Part shown: piece after piece, positions 9,730 through 17,777 of the stretch | Position numbering within the stretch: position 1 is the stretch's first letter | Layout of the letters: the number at the start of each line of letters is the position of its first letter | The notes under the pieces: generated by a model | The model's input: the letters and a program-made list of their open reading frames with translations, nothing else | Told to the model about the DNA's origin: nothing | The model's database searches: none | Made by a program: the position numbers and the translations under genes | DNA from: JAJEFO01 sp965221845 | Lineage (GTDB): Bacteria > Pseudomonadota > Alphaproteobacteria > Rhodobacterales > Rhodobacteraceae | NCBI GenBank assembly: GCA_965221845.1 | Contig: OZ244919.1 | Coordinates: 2,914,001-2,978,000 of the forward strand | DNA length: 64,000 bases | Direction of reading: 5' to 3'

Positions 9730-11150
9730 ATGTCTTGGGTCAAGCCCGGATCCGGCCTTTTCCGGGGGCCGGGACCGGGGATTTCCACAGCCTGTCCACA
9801 TCCCGGCGGCCGTCCGGGCAGGGGCAGGCGGTCCGGCCGCAAGGGCGCGGCCGGACGGCTGGTTCCCTTCGGGCCCCGGCGGGCCGCCGGGGGGCGCGGC
9901 CCGTCCGGGCGTCAGGCGGCGGCCGACCTGTCCTCCCGTCTGCACCGGTCGCGGAGAAGGACGTTCGCGGTCACGACGAGCTTCCGCATGACCGCGGTCA
10001 CGGCGACCTTGTGGTGCTTGCCCCTTTCCCGGAGCCGGCCGTACATCTCCATCATGTCGGGATCGGACATGCAGGCCGCCATCGCCGCCATGTGCAGGAC
10101 GTCCCTCGGACGCCGCCGCCCGCCGGTCATGTGGCGCCCGCCCCTGAGGGTGCCGCCGTCGCGGGCGAAGGGGGCGACGCCGGCCAGGGCGGCGGCCCGG
10201 CGGTTGCCGATCGCGCCCGGCCCGCCCGCCCGGGCGACCGGGGACGCGGCCGTGACCGGGCCGATGCCCGGCACCGGGGCCGGATGCCGCAGCTCTCCGC
10301 CAGGCCCTCCGAGCCCTTGACAAGTTCCTCGATCCGCCGGCCGGACGCGGCGACGGCGCCGTCCGGTTCCTCCAGCACCCTCCGGACGGGGCCGTCCGCG
10401 TCCGGCTCTCCGACCTCGCCCGGGACCGCCTTCAGTTCCGCGCGCCGGTCGACGAGGGCCTCCCGCAGCACGAGCATGTCGCGGAGCCTGTCGACGGTGA
10501 CGTCGGCCGGCGCGGTGGGCGCCATGTCCGGGAACGCGGCGCGCAGGGCGGCCGGCACGCGCGCGCCGGCCCTGTCGGTCTTCGCCAGCTCGCCGCCGGC
10601 CCTGGGGAGGTCCCGGGACTGGCGGGGGTCGCCACGACGACCTTGAAGCCCCTGTCATGCAGCGACTGCAGGAGGGCCCGGTGCATCCGTCCCGTGGCCT
10701 CCGGGACGACCCGCTCCGCATTCCCTTCCCCGGGAGGCGGGCGACCTTGCGGAACCCGTCCGTGTCGTTGGTGGCGGCGTGATCCCGCCCGCCCGGGCGG
10801 ATGTCCGGCGACTTCCTGCTCACGTCGATTCCCGCAGCTGCGGTGGTCATGTCTCCCGCTCCTGTCCTCGCGACGGTCCGGTTCCCGGACCCGGCGTCCA
10901 TCGGGACCCGGGAGGCCAACGGGAGGGCGGGCCGACCACGCTCGTCGACGGATCCGCTCGCGCGATCCAGGGCCGCTCCGGTCCGGCCCGTCCTGCGGGG
11001 CCAGGCCCCGCACCCCCTCCGCCCGGCCGGGCGGAGGGGGTCCCGGACCCGGCATCGACCGGGAGGGCGCCGGGAGGCAAGGAACGGCTTTTCCACAGGA
11101 ATCCGCCCCCGACTTTTCCACAGCCACCTCCTTGGTCATTGCCGGTTCGC
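9730..11150 (-). mobile_element. IS110 family element copy A, transposase frameshifted
   Basis: The transposase frame starts at 10850 (MTTAAAGIDVSRKS) and ends at 9912 (ANVLLRDRCRREDRSAAA). It is broken at least once, so neither domain is in one continuous frame. The C-terminal Transposase_20-like region is clear (GIGPVTAASPVARAGGPGA and HMAAMAACMSDPDMMEMYG). The expected serine of the ARDSG-type motif is glycine (ARDGGTLRGG). The right end GGGTCAAGCCCGGATCCGG (near 9737) is shared with five other sites in the window. Confidence 0.75.
10851..11150 (-). ncRNA. candidate IS110 bridge RNA region (copy A)
   Basis: About 300 noncoding bases lie between the element's left end and the transposase start, where IS110-group bridge RNAs are encoded. 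It contains a perfect 28-base palindrome at 11013-11040 (stem CCCCCTCCGCCCGG) and an adjacent GCGGGGCC/GGCCCCGC hairpin at 10995-11011. Both recur in copy B with a compensatory change. Exact RNA ends cannot be placed by eye. Confidence 0.45.
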
Positions 11151-11489
11151 TGAACATGCGAGGCCGCGCTGCGCCGCGCCTCCGCCTTCCCCTGCGCCTG
11201 CTTGTGGCGGCAGCCGCGCCCGCCGGCGTTGCGCCGCACCTCGCGCCATACCGTCGTGCGGTCGCGGCCGGGCCGGCGGGCGATCGCCGGGCCGGAAAGC
11301 CCGCTTTCCCGGGGCGTGGATCCGGCGGCGTTCCGCATGAGGCCGGTGGCGATGGCCCTCGGGCATGACGGTCTCCTTCTTTCAACCAAAGGGACTGTCA
11401 TCGCCGCCTGGCCGATTCGCAACAGCGTGCGTCTTCGAACCGCCAGGAACACTGCATCAGGTGTTGCACTTCGGACTGGAACGGGGGAC

Positions 11490-11644
11490 TGTAGAACGGG
11501 GGATGACTTTTAGGTCAAACTCTCAGGGATCTGGCAACGTCTTTGGCAACACGCAAACGGTCGAGACGAGCGGCTGGGTGAGAGCCGGGGGCAGCGCGGT
11601 CTGCAACTACGATAGTTTTGGTCAAATGGCGTCGGATTTTTGCG
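11490..11644 (+). other. short protein-like fragment between IS remnants
   Basis: One frame reads NVFGNTQTVETSGWVRAGG then SAVCNYDSFGQMASDF, less GC-rich and more protein-like than the surrounding IS sequence. It may be a leftover of a host gene, possibly the secreted-protein gene cut at 8925. TTTTAGGTCAAACTCTCA near 11510-11527 is an inverted copy of the left end of ISA. Confidence 0.3.
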
Positions 11645-12294
11645 ACGGGATGCCAGTGGCGCGCGATTCCCAGGCGCCTTCCGCCCTCTGCGACCGTGCA
11701 GAACCACTCCTGCGCGTGGCGCGACAACGGCGCCCTGGAACGGATGCCGGACGCGCTGCGCACGCTGGGCCGCACGTTCCCCCGAGCCGGCGGCGGCCGC
11801 GATCGACGGCCAGTCGGTGAAGACGACCGAGACGGGCGGGCCGTCGGGTTGCGACGCGGGCAGGAAGGCCAGGGGGCAGGAAGCGGCACCTGACGGTGGA
11901 CGTCGAGGGGTTCCCGGTCGCGCTCCGGGTGCTGCGGGGGCGGACGTGCAGGACCGGGACGGGGCGCCGGAGGCGGTCCTGGCGATGCCGGGAAGGCGCC
12001 CGAGGTGACGAAGCTGTGGGCGGACGGCGGCTACGCCGGGCCGAAGCCCGGGGAGGCGCTGGCGGAGCGCGGCCTCGGATCCCTCGTCGAGATCGTGCAG
12101 AGGCCCAGGGAAACAAGGGGATTCACGGTCCCGTGCCGCCGCCGGGTGGTGGAGCGGACGTTTGCGTGGATGTCGCGGTGCCGGCGCCCGGGCCGAAGGA
12201 CTTCGAGCGGACGCTGGAGAGTTCGCTGGCCTGGGCGCAGCTCGCGGCGTGCCGGTTCCTGATGCGCCGGCTGGCGCGGGCGATAAAGTCATGA
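11645..12294 (+). mobile_element. ISA (IS5-type) copy 2, 5'-truncated transposase remnant
   Basis: Frameshifted plus-strand remnant carrying transposase pieces MTKLWADGGYAGPKPGEALA and VVERTFAWMSRCRRPGRR, nearly identical to copies at 6121 and 16832. It has no proper left or right end here; a left end is present just upstream in inverted orientation, so the copy has been rearranged. Confidence 0.7.
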
Positions 12295-12321
12295 AAACAA
12301 CTTAGGCTGTGTACCCATTTA

Positions 12322-12984
12322 GGGCCCGTTGACAGTTGTCTTGCGAATCGTCGGGCTCCATGCCATGTCCTGTCCCGACGACCGCCGGAACGGCGGCACG
12401 GTCAGGAAAACAGGGCATCATGAACGCAGACAGGACGGTGACGGCCGGCGCCATGCGGGCGCGGACCGGGGACATGCTGCCGGGCAGGGCGTCCGACCCC
12501 GGCGGCACGGCGGCGGACAGCCGCCGCTTCATGGAGGCGGTGCCGTGGCGGTTCCGCACGGGGTCGCCGTGGCGCGACCTCCCCGAGCGGTCCGGGAACC
12601 GGGACGGCGCCTCCAGGCGGTTCCGGCGCCGGCCGCTTCCGGGGGTCTTCGCGCGCGGTTCCGACGCCCTGTCGGAGGAGTCCGGCCTCGAGCGCGTGTC
12701 CGGCGGCGGCACGGCGGTCCGGGCCGTGGCCGGCGCGGACCGGCTGCACGAGGACCTTGCGGAACGCGGGGCGGCGGCGGCGGTCCCGTCGAGGCGGAGC
12801 CGGACGGCGCCGCGGGCGCACGGCCGGGACGTCTGCGGGTGGCGGCGCCTGGCGGAGAGCCTCTTCGCGAAGGCCAGGGAGTTCCGGGCGGTCGCGGCGC
12901 GCTGCGCCAGGACCGGCGGGAGCTTCGCGGCGGGGATCGCCTCGTCGCCGGCGTGGTGGCCGCGACATGACTGTCAACGGGCCC
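12322..12984 (+). mobile_element. ISY (IS5-type, IS427-like) copy 1, internally deleted
   Basis: Terminal sequences GGGCCCGTTGACAGT and ACTGTCAACGGGCCC are flanked by TA on both sides (12320-12321 and 12985-12986). The element is 663 bp against 871 bp for the copy at 17778, so about 200 bp is missing from the middle of the transposase. The start MNADRTVTAGAMRARTGDM and the C-terminal end remain. Confidence 0.8.
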
Positions 12985-13021
12985 TAACATGATGATATCA
13001 TTGACTTATAATTATACTCTA

Positions 13022-13090
13022 AAGGTCTTGACATTCTGAATTCGCTTACATAGGCACGATAGCTGCAATCGGGCGGAATGTCAAGACCTT
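13022..13090. repeat. 15-bp perfect inverted repeat in the leader of the secreted six-cysteine gene
   Basis: AAGGTCTTGACATTC (13022-13036) and GAATGTCAAGACCTT (13076-13090) form a perfect 15-bp inverted repeat around a 39-base spacer. Each arm contains a TTGACA-like -35 sequence. The right arm ends 18 bases before the ATG at 13109. It could be a dimer operator, a leader hairpin, or the trace of a small mobile element. Confidence 0.8.
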
Positions 13091-13108
13091 AAACTAGGAA
13101 ACCGCGAA

Positions 13109-13714
13109 ATGAACAAATTACATAACTCGCCTCTCATCATGAAATTAGCAACCCTGTTACTGCTTGCAGTAGTGGCGTTGCCGGCAACAGCAGAGAACTA
13201 TTGCGGACTCCAAAACATCAAGATGTCCGCGGCTACCACCGCTAATCCCGCTGGGTCACTCAGGCAGACGATAAATGAAGGCGCGGGCTTGATGGATCAA
13301 TGGTTCCAATTTGAGCTGAAGGGAACGTGCGCATTTCCACCCAAGAGAGAGAAACCAACAGATTTAGGCCCGGAAAGAGAAACGATATTCGGCACTGTCA
13401 GAGATACGATATTCACGTCGGTCTTTTACGACCTTGACTTCTGCTTTCAAGTGGATCAGACCACTGGTGAAATGGTTGTAATGACAAATACGTCTGCCAA
13501 TCCGGCACCAAGAATATTTGAAAATGAACAGCCAGTCTGCGCCAAATTCGACAAATTGCAGGCCAAGACTCAGAAGGTCAAGGTATATGTTCAGCCCAAA
13601 GACAACGAATGTAAAGACAGTAGATATGTAAACAGGATCATCGCCTCGATGTCCAATCCCTTCGGTTATGCGTTTTTCGAGATCATCGACAATGATACAG
13701 CAAGTTGTGACTAA
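13109..13714 (+). CDS. secreted six-cysteine protein of unknown function, AT-rich gene
   Basis: A 201-residue protein with a clear signal peptide: after MNKLHNSPLIMKLA comes the hydrophobic run TLLLLAVVALPATA, with cleavage before ENYCG. The mature part has six cysteines (in NYC, GTC, DFC, PVC, NEC and ASCD), enough for three disulfides, and no further membrane segment. I do not recognise the family. AGGAA 8 bases upstream supports the ATG at 13109; MKLA at 13139 is an alternative start. Base composition is far more AT-rich than its neighbours, as is the flanking DNA from about 12290 to 13790, so the block was probably acquired horizontally. The frame is intact although every neighbouring IS gene is decayed. 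Confidence 0.7.
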   Translation: MNKLHNSPLIMKLATLLLLAVVALPATAENYCGLQNIKMSAATTANPAGSLRQTINEGAGLMDQWFQFELKGTCAFPPKREKPTDLGPERETIFGTVRDTIFTSVFYDLDFCFQVDQTTGEMVVMTNTSANPAPRIFENEQPVCAKFDKLQAKTQKVKVYVQPKDNECKDSRYVNRIIASMSNPFGYAFFEIIDNDTASCD

Positions 13715-13745
13715 TTCTTTCATATTCAAAAATCAGCACAAACAA

Positions 13746-13797
13746 TTCATGGCATCGTTTGATACCTTATAATGATGTCAGTCACTCGGATGGAGGG
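13746..13797 (+). promoter_or_regulatory. promoter and RBS of the poly-C gene
   Basis: A perfect -10 box TATAAT at 13768-13773, a weak -35 (TTCATG, 16-base spacing) and GGAGGG at 13792-13797, 7 bases before the ATG at 13805. Confidence 0.55.
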
Positions 13798-13804
13798 CCG
13801 AATC

Positions 13805-14198
13805 ATGACCCCCCCCCCCCCCCTGTCTTAGGGCTTTCGCCGCTGCACTGGTGGCCCTCACCCTTCCCAGCGCCATGAACGCCGCTTTCGCGGACGTGGT
13901 TCCGGCGCATGACGACTATGTCCGCACGGTGGCCATGGACAGGACCGGAGGCCGCAATGTGCTGGTGGGCTGCGGGGAGCACGGGGACACCATGACACTG
14001 CGCATCCGCTATCCGAAACTGCCGGAGCGTCCGGGCAATGCAGTTCTTGAGGTCCATGCCGATTCGCCCGAGCTCCTCCAGTGTCGGGATGGAGCGGGGC
14101 CAACATCTGGTGGACGAACGACACTGGCACCTGGGGGATTTCCCTTCCAGCGGGAAGATAGCTCTTCCTCAAGTGGGACCACCCGCGACGCCCCTTGA
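13805..14198 (+). pseudogene. secreted-protein gene out of frame after a 15-C tract (phase-variable or decayed)
   Basis: The ATG at 13805 is followed by A and then 15 cytosines (13809-13823). In this state translation stops after eight codons at a TAG at 13829. With 14 (or 11, or 17) cytosines the start joins a frame that continues to 14198 and encodes a signal peptide (CLRAFAAALVALTLPSAMNA AFA) followed by ADVVPAHDDYVRTVAMDR and TLRIRYPKLPERPGNAV. The protein family is not recognised, and a second frameshift may exist near 14090, where another frame reads GANIWWTNDTGTWGISLPAG. A good promoter and ribosome binding site precede it, which favours a functional switch, but assembly error in the homopolymer is possible. 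Confidence 0.5.
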
Positions 14199-14387
14199 AA
14201 CCCGCATCACGATCCGCGCCAGGCCCAACATCAACAAGAGCCCGACTGATAGCAAAGACACTTCCGCGCGCCTCTGGCTGACAAGGTCGTCCTTCCCCGC
14301 GACGCGAGCGGGATGACCGCCCGGATGCTTGCGGGCCGACGCGGATCGGGGTATGTCGACGGACGGAACACGGTCCCGGAGGGACGC

Positions 14388-14981
14388 ATGGACAGGATGG
14401 CCGCGGCGGCGCGGGCGGCGCGGACGGCGACCTACCGGGACGTGCTCGACGCGCCGCCCCGCATGGTGGCGGAAGTGCTCGCGGGCACGCTCCACACACA
14501 GCCAAGGCCGGCCATGCGCCATGCTTGGGCGAGTTCGATTCTCGGCGGGGAGCTCGTCACGCCGTTCGGCCGCGGCCGCGGCGGCCCCGGCGGCTGGTGG
14601 ATCGTCTTCGAGCCGGAGCTGCACCTGGGCGCCGACATCGTGGTGCCGGACCTGGCGGGCTGGCGGCGCGCGACGATGCCCGTCTATCCGGACGCGGCCT
14701 ACTGCGAGATCCCGCCGGACTGGGCGTGCGAGGTGCTCTCGCCCTCGACCCGGCGCATCGACCGCAACGAGAAGCGCGCCATCTACGCCCGCGAGGGCGT
14801 GCCGCATCTCTGGTTCGTCGACCCCGACGCGAGGACGCTGGAGGTCTTCGGGCTGCGCGGGGGGCGGTGGGCGCTTCTGGACACGCTCGCCGACGACGCG
14901 GAGGTGTCGCAGCCGCCCTTCGACGCGGTCGCCTTCCCGCTGTCCGCGCTCTGGCCGGACGGGGCCGGCCAGAGCGGATAG
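14388..14981 (+). CDS. Uma2 family (DUF820) putative endonuclease, copy 1
   Basis: 197 residues, PD-(D/E)XK-like Uma2 fold. Visible family segments are MVAEVLAGTLHTQPRPAMRH, GGPGGWWIVFEPELHLG, the active-site region VVPDLAGWRR, PDWACEVLSPSTRRIDRNEK and GVPHLWFVDPDARTLEVF. The biological role of Uma2 proteins is unclear; they are often multicopy. GGAGGG precedes the ATG at 14388. The gene and its leader are repeated 709 bp downstream with near identity except for a short patch around residues 50-65. The family proteins are usually 180-200 residues, so it looks complete. Confidence 0.85.
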   Translation: MDRMAAAARAARTATYRDVLDAPPRMVAEVLAGTLHTQPRPAMRHAWASSILGGELVTPFGRGRGGPGGWWIVFEPELHLGADIVVPDLAGWRRATMPVYPDAAYCEIPPDWACEVLSPSTRRIDRNEKRAIYAREGVPHLWFVDPDARTLEVFGLRGGRWALLDTLADDAEVSQPPFDAVAFPLSALWPDGAGQSG

Positions 14982-15096
14982 GATCAGGGGGGGGCTCTCG
15001 CGTCGCATCGCTCCCCAGATCGGTCCCGGGGACCGATTTGCGGGCCGACGCGGATCGGGGTATGTCGACGGACGGAACACGGTCCTGGAGGGGCGC

Positions 15097-15699
15097 ATGG
15101 ACAGGATGGCCGCGGCGGTGCGGGCGGCGCGGACGGCGACCTACCGGGACGTGCTCGACGCGCCGCCCCGCATGGTGGCGGAAGTGCTCGCGGGCACGCT
15201 CCACACACAGCCAAGGCCGGCCATGCGCCATGCCTGGGCGAGTTCGGGAATCGGGGCCAAGATCAACCCGCCGTTCAACTACGGTGACGGCGGCCCCGGC
15301 GGCTGGTGGATCGTCTTCGAGCCGGAGCTGCACCTGGGCGCCGACATCGTGGTGCCGGACCTGGCGGGCTGGCGGCGCGCGACGATGCCCGTCTATCCGG
15401 ACGCGGCCTACTGCGAGATCCCGCCGGACTGGGCGTGCGAGGTGCTGTCGCCCTCGACCCGGCGCATCGACCGCAACGAGAAGCGCGCCATCTACGCCCG
15501 CGAGGGCGTGCCGCATCTCTGGTTCGTCGACCCCGACGCGAGGACGCTGGAGGTCTTCGGGCTGCGCGGGGGGCGGTGGGCGCTTCTGGACACGCTCGCC
15601 GACGACGCGGAGGTGTCGCAGCCACCCTTCGAGGCGGTCGGCTTCCCGCTGGCCGCGCTCTGGCCGGACGGGGCCGGCCGCGGACAGGACCGGGCATAG
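15097..15699 (+). CDS. Uma2 family (DUF820) putative endonuclease, copy 2
   Basis: 200 residues, the same family and core motifs as copy 1 (VVPDLAGWRR, PDWACEVLSPSTRRIDRNEK). It starts at ATG 15097 after GGAGGGG. It differs from copy 1 mainly in one patch (GIGAKINPPFNYGD instead of ILGGELVTPFGRGR) and in its last residues. The 709-bp duplicated unit includes about 60 bp of leader starting TTGCGGGCCGACGCGGATCG, so each copy carries its own translation signals. Both copies look intact. Confidence 0.85.
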   Translation: MDRMAAAVRAARTATYRDVLDAPPRMVAEVLAGTLHTQPRPAMRHAWASSGIGAKINPPFNYGDGGPGGWWIVFEPELHLGADIVVPDLAGWRRATMPVYPDAAYCEIPPDWACEVLSPSTRRIDRNEKRAIYAREGVPHLWFVDPDARTLEVFGLRGGRWALLDTLADDAEVSQPPFEAVGFPLAALWPDGAGRGQDRA

Positions 15700-16285
15700 G
15701 GGCGGCATCCGGAACAGGTCGGGGACAACGGGGGCGGAAACTGCCTGACCGCCGCGGCGGCGGCCCGCGCCGCCAGACCCGGTTGCCGGTGCCGAGGCGG
15801 CGCACGGGAGCCTTGCAGGTTCGAGTACGGCAACAACCATCTCCCGGACGTCTTGGCGACGCTCGCCATGCCCACCGTTCCGGAAGGCGCGGTAACACCA
15901 GAAGCGCATCCTGCATCTCTGGAACCGGATGAGCAGCTTGTTCCAGACATTCGGCATCCCGGACTGGCGGACCCTGCATCTCGCCATGTCCGGGGAGATG
16001 AAGGGACCCGAGCTTGCCGACATGCTCCCAGACGGGCCGTAGCCGCACCGGCCAGGCTCGAACCGCTCCTGTCCCGCCTTCGCCGAACCTTCAGATGCCC
16101 GGGCAGCCGCCCGGCCGTCAGGCGTGGGCGACCGGAACGGCGCATGCCGCGGGATTTTTCGGCGGCCATTCCCCGGACGGCGCACGCCCGAACCGACGGG
16201 CTGCCCCGCCATCTCGAGCCGGGTGGCTTCAGGCCCTTGATCCGGGCACGGAGGTTCCGCCGAAGGACCTGGTTCCCGCGGACAG
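15700..16285. other. region without recognisable gene
   Basis: About 590 GC-rich bases after the second Uma2 gene. Frames exist but resemble no family I know and lack ribosome binding sites; probably decayed mobile DNA. Confidence 0.4.
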
Positions 16286-16417
16286 AATCCATGTTTCGGG
16301 TCAAGCCCGGATCCGGCCTTTTCCGGGGGGCCGGGAGCGGGGCTTTCCACAGCCTGTCCACATCCCGGCCCCCCCCCGGAAAAGGCCGGATCCGGGCTTG
16401 ACTCAAGACATGGATGC
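16286..16417. repeat. two IS110 right ends head to head, without transposase
   Basis: The end sequence GGGTCAAGCCCGGATCCGG with CCTTTTCCGGGGG occurs here twice in opposite orientation, once from about 16290 rightwards and once from about 16417 leftwards, separated by about 40 bases and a 9-C run. This forms a large imperfect inverted repeat with no transposase between the ends. Confidence 0.7.
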
Positions 16418-16554
16418 TCCCTGCGTCCGGCGGGCCGCGTACAGCGCCCGGCGGTGCTTGCACCGCCTCGGAAGGCAGGCTACGCCTCCTCGTGAAGGGA
16501 CCGCCGCCGCTCGGGCTTCGCCCCTCGCTGGCTGGTGTTGCACTTCGGACTGGA
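16418..16554 (+). mobile_element. IS30 right-end remnant
   Basis: Near-identical to 35849-35990 and ending in GGTGTTGCACTTCGGACTGG. It abuts an IS110 end on the left and interrupts the tnpB fragment on the right. Confidence 0.55.
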
Positions 16555-17777
16555 AGCGGCGGGAAAAATCCGCTTGGCGCCTCTGGAAGTTCGGTTCTTG
16601 CGGCGTGACGCGGAGCCTTTCTTCGCCCTGGACATCAGTCGCTGCACCCGCTTGAGAGGTCGCCGGTCGATGGTGACGGCGGGCACTGTCTCGCCGCTGG
16701 ACATGATCGCGCGGTTGCGGATGCCCATGTCGATGCCGATTGGTCTTCCGACCGGAGTTGAAGGCCGGTCTTCGAGTTCGACGACGCACTGGACGGAGAC
16801 GCGCAGGGCGGACTTGACCACGCGGGCCTGAGAGCTTGACCTAAAATGTGGATGGCCTCCCCCAGATGTGGTATCTCCGTGTCAGTTTCCACCCAGACAA
16901 GGAGGACACAATGGCCTGGGACGAGACCGCCCGCGAGGAGCATGACCGCAAGCCGGAGCGACATGAAACCGGCCGGCCGACGAGGAACGGCTTCCGGCCG
17001 CGCCGCCGCTTCCGGCCCCCTCGAAGCCGGGCCGCCGCCGGACGGCCGACCTGCGCGAGACGTCCGACGCGATCCAGTACATGCTGGCCACGGGATGCCG
17101 GCGGCGCGCGATTCCCAGGCGCCTTCCGCCCTCTGCGACCGTGCAGAACCACTCCTGCGCCCGGGCCGCGACAGCGGCGTCCTGAAACGGATGCCGGACG
17201 CGCCGCGCACGCCGGGCCGCGCGCAGGCGTGGCGCGACGCGCAGCCGACGGCGGCCGCGACCGGCAGCCGGTCGGCGAGGACGACCGAGACGGGCGGGCC
17301 GTCGGGTCGCGACGCGGGCAGGAAGGCCAGGGGGCAGGAAGCGGCACCTGACGGTGGACGTCGAGGGGTTCCCGATCGCGCTCCGGGTGCACGAGGCGGA
17401 CGTGCAGGACCGGGACGGGGCGCCGGCCGTCATCCTGGCGATGCTGGAGAAGGCGCCGCAGGTGACGAAGCTGTGGGCGGACGGCGGCTACGCCGGGCCG
17501 AAGCCCGGGGAGGCGCTGGCGGAGCACGGCCTGGGGCCGGTCATCGAGATCGTGCAGAGGCCCAGGGAAGCAAGGGGATTCACGGTCCCGTGCCGCCGCT
17601 GGGTGGTGGAGCGGACGTTTGCGCGGATGTCGCGGTGCCGGCGCCCGGGCCGAAGGACTCCGGGCGGACGCTGGAGAGCTCGCTGGCCTGGGCGCAGCTC
17701 GCGGCGTGCCGGTTCCTGATGCGCCGGGTGGTGCGTGGCCAGGCGGCTGGAATCACGTAAAATATTGATATTAATTA

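Larger units (their letters stand above)
8926..11475 (-). mobile_element. IS30 family element, frameshifted and split by an IS110 element
   Basis: The helix-turn-helix part of the transposase lies at about 11385-11160 (segment IARRPGRDRTTVWREVRRN). The catalytic part lies at 9727-8930 (ERIHADRKAGGGLWRHLRRR, HTVTADNGKEFAGHARVSEA, HSWERGTDEHVNGLVREHF, GYLTPAEAFLPGR). About 1.4 kb of IS110 sequence separates them. The end beyond the 5' side carries GGTGTTGCACTTCGGACTGG at about 11459, a sequence that recurs near 16534 and 35966 at other IS30 remnants and is probably the terminal repeat. The other end is not found near 8920. Confidence 0.75.

Noticed and set aside
14557..16350. 597-codon minus-strand frame across both Uma2 genes
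   Set aside because: Covers a tandem duplication on the opposite strand and repeats itself accordingly; no family match.
16480..16821. TnpB as a possible active RNA-guided nuclease
   Set aside because: The gene is split by ISA/ISY and lacks its 3' part with the later catalytic residues and zinc finger; no omega-RNA end could be identified.
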